Shown: positions 11,040 to 21,642 of the stretch, one piece after another
How the letters are laid out: every line of letters starts with the position of its first letter
Position numbering within the stretch: the first letter of the stretch is position 1
Assembly (NCBI GenBank): GCA_036172665.1
Contig: CM069874.1
Span: forward strand, 49,520,707-49,584,706
DNA from: Prosopocoilus inquinatus
Lineage: Eukaryota; Arthropoda; Insecta; Coleoptera; Lucanidae
Direction: 5' to 3'
DNA: 64,000 bases
The notes under the pieces: model-generated
Seen by the model: only the letters and a program-made list of their open reading frames with translations
Database searches by the model: none
What the model was told of the DNA's origin: nothing
Position numbers and translations under genes: made by a program

Positions 11040-11775
11040 GTATACCGTTATGTATGGAATATGACATCGTTTAAATGTCCGTCGCGGCTTCGCAAGGTGG
11101 CACGGATCCGAGCGGTCCAACTTTCAATAACTCTGTCGTATAGATCCGGCTGAATTTGAGTGGTGGCCTGGGTTATGCTGACTTTGAAGGCATCGATCGA
11201 TTGCGGCATATTGGCATAGACCTGCGCCTTCAGGAAACTCGACAAGAAAAAGTCTAGCGGGATCAAATCGCACGACCTTGGCGGCTAATTGACCTTACCT
11301 CCACGAGAGATTACCATACACTCAAATCGTTCAAGCAGAATGTCCATCGTGGCGTTCGCTGTGTGGCAGGTAGCGCTGTCCTGCTGGAACCACGTGTTGT
11401 CCAGGTCCATATCGTTCAACCCGGGCCAAAAGAAATTGGTTATCATCGATCTGAAGCGCTCGCCGTTGACGGTGTTGGCCCCATCAACGTCGTTTTAAAG
11501 AAATAAAGACCAATGTTATCTTCGGTCCAAAATCCGCATCAAACGGTAACCTTTTGTGGATGCTTTACTATGTGGTTGCTGTTGTCCCACATACGGCAAT
11601 TTTGCTTGCTAACATAGTCATTCATCCAAAAATGCGCCTCGTTTCTAGAGATGATTTTTCGACCAAAATTGGGGTTCTCTTCCAAACGCTCCAAAACCCA
11701 TTCAGCGAGCAAACGGCGTTGTACGTGGTAATTAACTTTGAGCTCCTGGTTGGATCTTGTACGGGTAAATTTTCT
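11040..11775 (-). pseudogene. DD41D-type transposase remnant, N-terminus missing
   Basis: Read on the minus strand, frames match the C-terminal two thirds of a Tc1/mariner-superfamily transposase: NQELKVNYHVQRRLLAEW, then a first catalytic motif degraded to ISRNEAHFW (aspartate replaced by asparagine), NDYVSKQNCRMW, WFQQDSATCHT with the second aspartate, and CDLIPLDFFL with the third. The second and third aspartates are 41 residues apart once an intervening stop is counted. At least one nonsense codon (in the VN*PPRS segment) and a frameshift after DNIGLYFFKTT disrupt it. Its start is replaced by LINE sequence at ~11770. Confidence 0.75.
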
Positions 11776-13115
11776 TAATCCAAATATGTATCTTAAACAA
11801 GAGTTTTGAGTTCTTTGAGTGCGGTTTTGGTCATTGACACCAATGGTTGGATCATATGCAGAAATAAAATAAGTAAAGTGGGATAGTACTAACGTATTAC
11901 ACAACAGTTTTTATTTTTCTGGACAAGTAGTGGCGATGAGGATAAATAACTTTCAAGTTACTATATGCCTTGCCAATGTATTTTGAGACCTGTGATTTAA
12001 ATCTGAATTCATTATCCATTATTACTCCTAAGTTCTTTGTACTTTCGACGAAAGGCATGGTTTCAGCACCAATGTGTAAACTTAAATGTTGATGAACGTT
12101 GCTGCAATCGTTTTTATACTGAAGAGTATGACTGCAAATTTAAAAGCGTTTTGAGCAAGCAGAAGCGACTCTGTTTAAGTCTTTGTTGATGTTTACCAGG
12201 GTCTCATGAATTAGTTGTTTGTTGAAGGCATATAAGAGCTGCGTGTCATCTACGTACATACAGATTTTGCAATGTTCAGCAGACGAAAATAAATCCGAAG
12301 TATATATTACGAACACGAGGGGTCCCAAAACTGAACCTTGCGTAACGCCTGTTAATACATTTATAGCAGATGATAATTGATCTTTCAATCTCACACGCTG
12401 AGTTCTATCAGTAATGTAACTTTTTAATAAGGTGACTGCATTTCTTGTTAAACCAACGTAATGTAATGTGGATAGCATAATATTATAATAGATCATGTCA
12501 AACGCCTTACTAAATCAAGAAGAATTATTAAGGATAGCCTCTGTTTATCGGTAGCATTTATTATACCATCAGTAACGTTCATCAGTACAGTAGCACAACT
12601 GTGACCCGGGCGGAATCCAGACTGAAATACCAGTAATATGTTTTTAAATGTTTTCTAAGCTGCATATCAATAACTTTTTCAAAAACTTTTGATAAAACTG
12701 TTACTAAGCTGATAGGTCTTAGATCATTATAAAGTGTCGGAGTAGATTTCTTTCGTGTAGAAATAATGATTGTTTTTTTCCAAGAATTAGGAAATTTATT
12801 ATCTAAGATACAACTGTTGATAATATTCGTGATTAACGGAAGGATAAGTGGACAACTTAATTTAATCATATGTGTACTTAGATTATCACAACCACATGAA
12901 GCAACGGTAATTTTATGAACAATTCTTCTAACTGTGGCTAAAATCGACTAAATGAAATTCGAAGACCAAGCCAATGTCGTTCTTTACGCGACTGCTGTAA
13001 AAATCAAGTAAACCATCGTCAGATGCGTTTACAATCACGATGCTATTGATAAAAAAGTCATTGATTCCGTTAACATTTTGAAGATGAGAGGGGATAAAAT
13101 TTGTAACTTTATATC
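11770..13115 (-). pseudogene. Non-LTR retrotransposon RT remnant
   Basis: On the minus strand, successive frames carry a reverse transcriptase: DLRPISLVTVLSKVFEKVID (12.7 kb), then a segment equivalent to SGFRPGHSC with internal breaks, GVTQGSVLGPLVFVIYTSDL, the catalytic box YVDDTQLLY (12245-12256), and the post-RT segment VLSHFTYFISAYDP ending near SCLRYIFG. It is the same general lineage as the LINE at 41.7-45.9 kb. Frameshifts and stops make it inactive. The 5' part and endonuclease are absent, and the 3' end is cut off where the DD41D remnant begins. Confidence 0.85.
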
Positions 13116-13307
13116 ATTTTAACCATTACAGGGCGAGTATAATACTCACTCAAAGTGTAATGCTCACTATTAAAATTGGGTTAGAATAAGATACTATGTA
13201 ACACACATAAAATTGTACAAAATCTTTCGAAATACCGTATTTTATGTATGTACATAATGTAAAGTTGCGTTTTATACGCATTCAAAAATGCGGATAATAC
13301 TACCTTA

Positions 13308-14519
13308 CGTGGGCTGCTGGAAAAATGTCTGGAATCTAGTAGGTTTAGAATTGTTAGCGTTCATCAACTGTCATATTTGAAAAATTTGACGTTTTTCGCC
13401 TATAATTCTATTGACAGTTCCAATCCAAGTGAACTAGTTTTGTTTGTACAGCATTTGAGAAAAAGTAATTTTGTGGAAACATGGAAATCTCGCGTGAAAA
13501 TTTTCGTGCATAATTTTTTACGATTTCAAATGTGGTCTAACGCCGAAATAATGCCTCCCTCGATCGGCTTCATTCGGCTTTTGGAGATGAAGCATCATCA
13601 AAGAGCAGTGTTTATAATTGGTTTGTCGAATTCCAGCGTGGACGTACCTCTCTCAGTGATGAATTTCGTGAAGGTCGTCCATCAACATCTATTGTTGCCA
13701 CTAATGTAAATGCTGTGCGTGAAATGGTTGAGCGAGATCGACATGTGACATACCGTGAGATTCAAGCATCCTTACGCATTGACATGAAAGCAATATACCA
13801 GATCTTGCATGATTATTTGACCGTACGAAAGCTTTGCAGTCGTTGGATCCTACACAATTTAACAGAAGCGCAAAAGCAGGGTCGTGTCAAATGGCGCGAA
13901 GAAATGCTCAATAAATTCAATGGAGGTCGTTCAAATTTAGTTTATAACACGTGACGAAACGTGGATCTATTCGTATGAGCCAGAAAGTAAACAACTATCT
14001 AACGTTTGGATATTTTAAAATGAACCAAAACCAACAAAAGTTGTCCGTTCACGCAGTGCTGCGAAGCAAATGATTGCTTGTTTCATTGGTTTAACTGGAC
14101 ATGTAGCAACCGTGGCTTTAGAGGATCGAAAAACCGTGAGTGCTGATTGGTATACTACAATTTGTTTGCCGGAAGTTATCGATCAAATAAGAAGAAACAA
14201 TCGAAATTGACGAATTATTCTCCAGCATGACAACGCCAGCTCTCACTCAGCCCGTCAAACAGTTGATTTTTTGTCCAATAAGAATGTTGAATTAATGACT
14301 CATTGTCGATATTCCCCTGATTTTGCGGTTGAAACATTCCGGACACTGGTTTCTGAGGTACCATCTTTAGAGTGGAAAACGTGCTTTAGAAATTGGTTCG
14401 AGCGTATGCAAGAGTGTATTGACGTCAAAGGCGAATACTTCGAAAAACAATGATACCGTTTATCAAATTTCATATGCGTTTTTTCATACCGTTTCCAGAA
14501 ACTTTTCCAGCAGCCCACG
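13308..14519 (+). mobile_element. Mariner (DD34D) element, copy 1
   Basis: Bounded by TA at 13306-13307 and 14520-14521, with terminal inverted repeats CGTGGGCTGCTGGAAAA at the left and its complement (TTTTCCAGCAGCCCACG) at the right. Length is 1212 bp against ~1290 bp for copies 2 and 4; most of the difference is a deletion in the transposase 3' region. Confidence 0.9.
13483..14453 (+). pseudogene. Mariner transposase, copy 1 (broken, third Asp deleted)
   Basis: The reading order of a mariner transposase is recognisable: SSKSSVYNWF and a GRPSTSIVATN segment of the N-terminal helix-turn-helix region, RDRHVTYREIQASLR, KLCSRWILHNLTEAQKQGRV, DETWIYSYEPESKQ, HDNASSHSARQTVDF. Early frameshifts scramble the N-terminus. 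A small deletion removes the bases before the first catalytic aspartate motif (normally TGDETW). A deletion after YSPD joins directly to FAVETF, removing the PNDFFLF motif with the third catalytic aspartate. It is non-functional. Confidence 0.9.
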
Positions 14520-14780
14520 TATTAGGTTATTCTGTACCATAGACTAATAACGCTAGATTATGATAAAATACGGTACAATACACGTAGGTACGTAAAAATA
14601 ATCTAAAATTCCATTTCTTTTTACATCATTAGTGTTAACCAATGAGTTAAATCATAATTATTAAAAAAAGAGGAGAGACTTCTTGACAATTTTAAGTTGA
14701 TATACCTCAGTTATAAGACATTTTTCAAATATGGCGTACATAAGAACTTCCAACGAACTTTCGTTTACAATGATAATATA

Positions 14781-14965
14781 CAAGGTGTTCCATTAAAAGG
14801 AAACATGTAACGAAAGATATCTCGAAAATTTTACATTTAATTGTTTTTCTGTTTTCGTATTTGTAATGAGCGGAACAGGCCAAACAAATTTGCTAATTTG
14901 AACGACTCTGTATCTCTAAAAATAAAAAAATTAGCAATAGTGCCGAGTTATTTTTGAACAGTCTG
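14781..14965. mobile_element. 185-bp TA-flanked MITE, copy B
   Basis: Starts CAAGGTGTTCCATTAAAAGG after TA (14779-14780) and ends TTTTTGAACAGTCTG before TA (14966-14967). Same length and arrangement as 7468-7652, with substitutions throughout, so both are old copies of one family. Confidence 0.7.
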
Positions 14966-14967
14966 TA

Positions 14968-15684
14968 TTGCAGGCAGCAATAGAGGATTCCAGCTCGTCT
15001 ACAAATACTTTATATTTGCTTTGTATGTATGTATTTTCTTTTGTGTGAACGTTACAATACGTACGAAGTTGGAGCTTAGTTAACCAAGTGATATTTTACA
15101 CACACGCGTAGTCGTCCCGTTCAAAATTAACCAAACAAAGTTAGAGTTATAATTAAATTTATTTAAATTATAATTATATCTTATAAATTTTATCAGCTTT
15201 TCATATTTTTTCCCCTTAAAAATATCACAGGTTAATAACAAGAGACGTGAAGAACATTTCAGTAAAAAAAATATAATTACGATAAAAAGAATAAAAGAAA
15301 CTCAACGAATTATTTTCCCATTTTAATTTTTAAAAACAAAGAAAAACATACCGGCAGATTTAATCTCATTTTACCGAAATATTTTTCACGGTTGGGTAAC
15401 CGCGCCGCGGGAGGATAAATAATTTCGTTTATTAAATTCAAACTACATAATGATCTTGTACGTCGTTACAAAGAGCCTAAAAAACTAGAAGAGCATTAAA
15501 TAGATAATTTCGGCGTAAAATAAACGCTTCAGCGAGACCATTCTTAGCTATTATGTGCCACAAGTTTCGAGGTTGCATTACGTAAAGACAGATTTACATT
15601 ATACTAATTTATGTTAGGAGAAAAATAGTATCAAAAAAATGGCAAGGAAATATTATGAATCGGACACAAATACTTCTGCTTCTG
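14968..15684. other. Noncoding interval with a CpG patch
   Basis: AT-rich, no gene. Around 15390-15550 there is a GC/CpG-richer stretch (GGTTGGGTAACCGCGCCGCG) without similarity to the repeats in this window; possibly single-copy host DNA. Confidence 0.45.
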
Positions 15685-17551
15685 TACAGGTGTCCCAAAC
15701 TTCTGGAAAAGTCCAAGAATGCCCCTTTAAATTCATTTTATCAAGAAAAACAAACGTAACAAAAGTTGCGTAGATTTTCATTCGGCATAATCTAAAATTA
15801 TTTTCAAATATACAGGTTGTTCATTCAATAAGTTACAAACCTAACTTATTATTTTTTAAATGGAACACTATATATTTTATTGCAGTTTCGGTTAGACCTT
15901 GAAGAGACGATCAAAATGATATAACATTATACTTATCGTCTACCAAACTGTCAATTTTAATGATACACAATCAACCTTGGACCAAAATATTTCTAGATCT
16001 CTATACTTTTACAATATTCATCATTTTTAAAAACCTGACGACTGTCAATAAAACTATTATTCAGTTCACGTATTGTAAAATTAGTTACTTTTTCAAATGG
16101 AACATCCTGTATATTATAGTATATATTGATAGTGCTTTCTACGAGCTTTCCAACCATATCTTATTCTAAGGGCTTGAGATTTATAATTTGTGAGTTATCA
16201 CTTCTCTATAATCAACTTAAGGAACGTGCTAGAAAATATTTTCACTCGTCTCAGAATCATTTAAGATATTCATCCATACAATTTAACGTACTTTTAGTGA
16301 TTTAAATAAAAATAAATAAATAAGTTCAGAAACTGAACGATTTTTTTCAGGTAATTCCTGTCAGGTAAGAACATATTACGAATCGGTTGGATAATCGCTG
16401 GATAGGAAGTGATAATGCTTTGAAGTGATCTCTCTCCATGGTTATCAGATTTGTCTCTGGACTTCTTTTATAGAGATGTGAGTAACCAAATGAAAAAAAA
16501 AATGTTCTCTTATCACAATGAGAATATCCTCTGGCTCATACCAACTAAAGAGTTTGCATGCGTGGATGATTGAAAATGGCAGCATACCTGTTGAAATACG
16601 AATAAAAAGATAATCTATTATTAAATTTAAAAAAAGAACTATTACTGAACTGCTTTCACCTGTACTATTCTTAGTTTATAGGGATATGTAAAGAAACATG
16701 GGCATAAAGATGTACTCGGCAAAGAGAATAAAATGCGTGTTTAGCAATAAGCCAAAATTTCTTTTAAATTTTTTTTAATAGTTTGAATTTTTATGTTTTT
16801 TTAAACCTATTTGTGACTGGAGACATTTCGCTTTTTTTTGCTTTTCAATGTGTAAAGAATGTTAAGATTCAATTTGTTTCTGTGACATATAGCTTCAAAG
16901 TCATAGAACCTTTCACCGTGTAAAGAAGTCCTTTCCATTTGTTTTCTTAGTGTAATTGGTATCACTTAGTGAAAATCGTTCAGTTCCTATATTTATTCCA
17001 TATTTTTATTGCAACCGCTAAAACAATGACAAAGAAATTGTTAATTTGAACAAAAATAAAGTGTTTGGATAAATGTCTTGAATGATACAGCAGATAAAAT
17101 ATTTCTAAGACGAATGAAAATATTTTACAGCATGTTCCTTAAGTTGATTATAGAGCAGTGATAATAACTCACAAGTTATAAATCTTAAGACTATAGAATC
17201 TGGTATGGTTAGAAAGCTCGTAGAAAGCACTATCCAAATACAGTATAATATACAGGTTGCTCCATTTGAAAAAAATGACTAATTTTACAATACGCGAACT
17301 GAATCGTAGTGTTGTTGAGAGCCGCTAGGTTTTTAAAAATGATAAATATTGTAAAAGTAAAGAGATTTAGAAATATCCAATGTCCAAGGTTGATTGTCGT
17401 TTCATTAAAATTGACAATTTGGCAGACGATCAAACATTTTTTGCATAAAATTCAAAATAACTCGGTAAATACTAAAACTAAATAAGTATAATGTTACATC
17501 ATTTTTCTCGCCTCTTCAAGATCTAACCGAAACTGCAATAAAATATAAAAG

Positions 17552-18547
17552 ATGGCGATTGAATGTGTTGTGTGTAACAAAAATATCGGGCGTCATGATG
17601 ACTACATAGGGTGCCGTGGTAAATGTAATAAGAATTTCCAAATCGGTTGCGTAAATCTCACTATTGACAAATTTACTGAGTTAAAAGAAAGCGGCTCAAT
17701 CAAGGAATGGTCCTGTAACGGTTGCAAGAAGGATTTAACCTGCTCCACTCCTGCCGGGATGTGTGATGAACCCAGTATGGTATCATTAATGGAATTTATT
17801 GATGACAGAGTTGGTAAGGCTATACAAGAGATTACAGGTACGGTAATTAAGGTATTGAACTCCAAAATTGAAAAACTACGATGCGATAACAAGAACCTTT
17901 CAGAAGAAGTAAACAGCTTAAGAAACCAAATTAATAAACAGGTATCTGTATATAATTTCACCGCAAAGCCTACAGAGATCGCTTCACGCAATGTTTTGGA
18001 AACAACTCAACAAGACATCTCACAAAAAGCTGTCCAGGTCGTGGTAAACAAAACAGATATCCAAAACAATACTGACCTCTCACAACTCAAGAACCTTGAA
18101 AATAAAAACCAACTCTTGAAAGAAAAACGGAAAACACCGGACCAAAATATTAGCCGAGATAATAGGAACATTAGGACTACTAACTCAGAAGCAGTGACCA
18201 ACAATGAGGATGATGAATTTATGCCGAAAAAACGCAGGCAAAATGCTCTACATGGCACTGCTACATTGAGTACATCTTTTGCTGGTAGAGCGTGGTTATT
18301 CGTCGGTAGAGCTAAACAAGATGTAAGAGCAGATGATGTTATTGAATTTCTGCATAATAAATGTCCGGGCCATTCGTTTGACGTGGAACTGCTTACGAAG
18401 AATGATCAAGCAACTACTCGTTCTTTCAAAATCGGTTTGGCCTTTCAGTTGCTTCAAGAGCTAAATAAGCCTGAATTCTGTCCATGTAATATTGTAGTCA
18501 GGCGCTTCAATTTTTTTCGAGCCAACACAAAAGCAAATTCCAATTAG
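17552..18547 (+). CDS. LINE ORF1 protein (PHD-like finger, coiled coil)
   Basis: 331 codons, open throughout. Residues 5-58 form a PHD-like zinc finger with C5, C8, C21, C25, C33, C55 and C58; the usual histidine before the sixth ligand appears to be glutamine (FQIGC). Residues ~95-135 look like a coiled coil (SKIEKLRCDNKNLSEEVNSL), followed by a polar, Lys/Asn-rich linker and a C-terminal folded region (~250-331, starting AGRAWLFVGRAKQDVRADD) that resembles the RRM-like ends of some LINE ORF1 proteins. Such proteins bind element RNA and form ribonucleoprotein particles. ORF2 begins 34 bases after its stop. The start codon sits four bases from the element's 5' boundary, so translation of this copy would need an upstream host promoter or a leader lost by truncation. 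Confidence 0.8.
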   Translation: MAIECVVCNKNIGRHDDYIGCRGKCNKNFQIGCVNLTIDKFTELKESGSIKEWSCNGCKKDLTCSTPAGMCDEPSMVSLMEFIDDRVGKAIQEITGTVIKVLNSKIEKLRCDNKNLSEEVNSLRNQINKQVSVYNFTAKPTEIASRNVLETTQQDISQKAVQVVVNKTDIQNNTDLSQLKNLENKNQLLKEKRKTPDQNISRDNRNIRTTNSEAVTNNEDDEFMPKKRRQNALHGTATLSTSFAGRAWLFVGRAKQDVRADDVIEFLHNKCPGHSFDVELLTKNDQATTRSFKIGLAFQLLQELNKPEFCPCNIVVRRFNFFRANTKANSN

Positions 18548-18581
18548 TATCGAGATTAGCGAAAAATTCAATTTTTTTCTA

Positions 18582-19673
18582 ATGTCACTGAATATCCAAA
18601 GCTTGAGAAACAAATGTGTTTTACTAGAGTCTTTCATTGATAGTTACGACCTGCAGTTTCTTTGTTTATGTGAAACATGGTGCAAAAGTAACGAAATTTG
18701 CGGTCTATCTATAAATAACTACAAACTAATTTCGTCCTATTCACGTGTTAATCGTGGAGGTGGTACTGGTATCTGGTGTAAAAACAATGTTACTGCCGAA
18801 CATGTAGACTTAGAAGTTCAGTATGTAGAAAAAGACTTTGAAGTCTGCTGCTGTAAATTATTGATTCCTTCAGCTAACATCTTTATTATAAATGTATATC
18901 GTGCACCTAGTGGTGATCTCGCTTTGTTCATTGATAAACTAGTGGATACTTTAGACTTTCTTTGTAATATAGGCAACATAATTATACTAACCGGAGATTT
19001 TAATGTTGACTTTGGAGTGCAAACCAGTGCTGCGTCTGAGCTTTTAGATATTTTAAAAACCTACAACCTAACGTCTTCTTTGAACCAGCCAACTCGCTTG
19101 AATAAAACTGGAGGTTCTCAAATTGATAACATATTTTCCAACATTAGTGATACTATTGTTAATATTGCTGACACTTTCATCTCTGATCACCGTGCTCTTT
19201 TCCTTAGTGCTATTAATCCTTCAATATTTTCGGGCAAAATCATCAAACCACCGAATACAGCTAGTAGAAATTTCAGTACTCATAATAAAACTCTTTTCAG
19301 GCAATCACTACTGAGCGAAACTTGGGACCATATGTACAACGGCCGTGATCTCAAAAATCAGGTTGATGCTTTTGTTAAAACTTTGCATTTTCATTATAAT
19401 AATTGTTTTCCACTGGTAACTACAGCAACATGCATAGTACGTAATCCTTGGATGTCTGACGAAATTAAAACTGCTTGCACCAATTTGAATGATTTATTTG
19501 TGCTTAAGAACCAGTATCCTGTTTTATGTGATGCGTATAACTATCAGATGGAAGCCTATCGACAGTTATGCAATATTTCGAAGAAAGAGTACTACAATAA
19601 TCTTTTAGCTAGCTCCTCAAATATCCAAAACTACCTGGCACATTATCAATCAACTTGCAAACAGATATACTAG
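18582..19673 (+). pseudogene. LINE ORF2, endonuclease portion
   Basis: 363 codons beginning MSLNIQSLRNK, typical of an apurinic/apyrimidinic-type endonuclease. Visible motifs in order: LCLCETWCK (catalytic glutamate), RGGGTGIWCK, NVYRAPSGD, LTGDFNVDFG, NKTGGSQIDNIF and the terminal ISDHRALFLS. These supply the nick that primes reverse transcription. The endonuclease itself looks intact. A frameshift at about 19620 then shifts the remaining protein, so the frame ends at 19673 instead of continuing into reverse transcriptase. Confidence 0.85.
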
Positions 19674-21387
19674 TCGTCGCGACGTTATGCCTAGCATACA
19701 TGTCAACGATCAGGTCGTTCGTGATCCCGTTCTTATCGCTAATAAATTCAATGAACATTTTGAATCCACCCCCAATGATATCGTCAATGGGATTCCTAAA
19801 GTATCGGTTGACACTTCCAAGTGCATTCAGGCTAATCCACACAGTATGGCTCTGGTCGAATTTTCCGAAACTGAACTATTGGATATCTGTTCCAAAATTA
19901 AAAGCAAATTCTCTTCTGGCATTGACGGTATACCCTCTATCATAATAAAACAATTTAGATATGAGCTTATAAAGCCTATTACCTAGTAAATCTATCCCTT
20001 CGAACTGGCGTTTTCCCAAACTGCTTCAAAACCGCTATTGTGAAACCCATACATAAGAAAGGTAGTGCCGCAAATTTGACTAATTACCGCCCAATATCTC
20101 TCATCTCCAGCATATCTAAAATATTTGAGTATGCGATGTTTGTCGGATTTGAATCATTTCTAAATAAATACAATATTATCTATCCTTCACAACATGGTTT
20201 TAGGAATGGTCAGTCTACCACGACGGCCATCTTCGAGTTCTATAATGAAGTACTTAATTTAATTAATGATAAACAGCACCCTGTTGGTATCTTTTGCGAC
20301 CTTTCTAAGGCATTTGATTGTGTATCTCATGTTCGTCTTCTGGAGAAACTTAATCTTTATGGCATCAGAGGACATCATCCTACTTAAGTGATAGGTTCCA
20401 GTTGGTGGAAGTTAGTTTTACACAACGCAATTCTCGACTTAAATTTAGATCTGGGCCGTTACCAGTTACCATTGGAGTACCCCAGAGCTCTATCTTGGCT
20501 CCTCTCCTTTTCAGTATTTATGTTAATGACATTATAAATTTTTTAGTGATTTTGTTGTTGTAATGTATGCTGACGACACCTCTTTCTTTGTTTCAAGCAA
20601 CTCGGAAACAGCTGCCCGTCAACTTGCAAATTCTTTAGCTCAGCGTATGTATTTCTGGTTTTGTGCTAACAAACTTTTCTTGAATCTTTCCAAAACAAAA
20701 GCTATGTTTTTCCATACACGGCAAAGACGCATTAACGAATCTGGTGGACCCAAGGTCGGAGATAATTCTGTGCATTTCGCAAATACTACATCCTTTCTGG
20801 GTCTTCAACTGTCAGATATTCTCACTTGGGATGACCATGCGAGACAATTAGTTTCTAAATTGAGCACTTTTGCCTTCTAATTCCGTATGCTGCGTAGTGT
20901 AACTGATATCTCCGTGCTAAGGACAACATACTTTTCAGACGTACAGTCAAGACTTTCCTACGGTCTTATGTTTTGGGGTAGTTCCTCTGCCTTTAACACG
21001 GTCTTTCTTGCTCAAAAAAGAGTATTACGTTGCATGACTGGCACTTCGCTTAGAGATTCCTGTCGTCCAATCTTCGCTAAACTTAACATTCTGCCTTTGG
21101 CTTGTTTATATATTCTGCAGCTTGTGTGTTACGTCCATTCTAATCGAAATAATCTGGATAACAGAACTGTTCATCCTTATAGTACCCGTCATAACGAAAT
21201 TCTTCCCAAACTGTATAATATGGCTATAACCTACAACGAACCTGTCAATACTGGTATAAAGCTCTATAATGCTCTTCCAACAGATTTAAAAGATTTAAAC
21301 AATGTGCATTTTAAATCTCAAGTTAAAAACATTTTGTTAAGGGATAAGTTCTATAGTATAAGTGAATTTTTAGATCGGCTTAAGTAA
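19625..21387 (+). pseudogene. LINE ORF2, reverse transcriptase portion (frameshifted)
   Basis: Continuation of ORF2 in several frames: RRDVMPSIHVNDQVVRD, then KPIHKKGSAANLTNYRPISL (20.04 kb), GIFCDLSKAFDCVSH (motif A), a break near 20380, GVPQSSILAPLLFSIYVNDI (motif B), MYADDTSFF (catalytic box at 20563), then the thumb and C-terminal region ending FYSISEFLDRLK at 21387. Breaks include frameshifts near 19620, 19985 and 20385 and an in-frame TAA at 20878-20880. No RNase H domain follows. It is an inactive copy of a CR1/L2-like RT. Confidence 0.85.
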
Positions 21388-21435
21388 TTATGTTATGAAT
21401 TTTATTGGACTTATTCTACTTGTAAAACTAATAAA

Positions 21436-21456
21436 TATTATTATTATTATTATTAT
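21436..21456 (+). repeat. (ATT)n tail of LINE
   Basis: About six ATT units directly following AATAAA and ending the retrotransposon. Similar tails end the LINEs at 24.4 and 45.9 kb and the SINE at 58.6 kb. Confidence 0.9.
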
Positions 21457-21642
21457 ATAGTGTTCCATTAACAAAATAATAAGTTAGGTTTGTAACTTAC
21501 TGAATGAACAACCTGTATATTTGAAAATAATTTTAGATTACGCGGAATGAAAACCTATACCCATTTTGTTAATACCCTTCCTTGATAAAATGAATGTAAA
21601 GAGGCATTTTTGGACTTTTCCAGAGGTTTGGGACACCCTGTA

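Larger units (their letters stand above)
17548..21453 (+). mobile_element. CR1/L2-like non-LTR retrotransposon with (ATT)n tail
   Basis: A LINE with ORF1 and an EN-RT ORF2, inserted in the right arm of a fold-back. Because the arm's other copy shows the empty site (AAAATATATAGTGTTCC), the insert can be delimited: it begins at AAAGATGGCG and ends in ATT repeats, with TATA (17544-17547 and 21454-21457) as a possible 4-bp target duplication. AATAAA lies at 21430-21435, just before the (ATT)n tail. Only four bases precede the ORF1 start codon. The PHD-like finger in ORF1, the absence of an RNase H domain and the microsatellite tail suggest the CR1/L2 group; clade assignment is inference. Confidence 0.85.
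15687..21640. mobile_element. TA-flanked fold-back element, right arm split by a LINE
   Basis: The left end CAGGTGTCCCAAACTTCTGG (15687) mirrors the right end (GGTTTGGGACACCCTG at 21640), each next to TA (15685-15686, 21641-21642). The left arm is continuous from 15687 to ~16346. The right arm is in two pieces: ~16973-17547 and ~21454-21640. Between them lies a non-LTR retrotransposon. Without the insert the fold-back would be about 2.05 kb with arms of 650-760 bp and a ~625-bp unique centre that shows no ORF. The left arm lacks about 55 bp present in the right. Confidence 0.85.
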
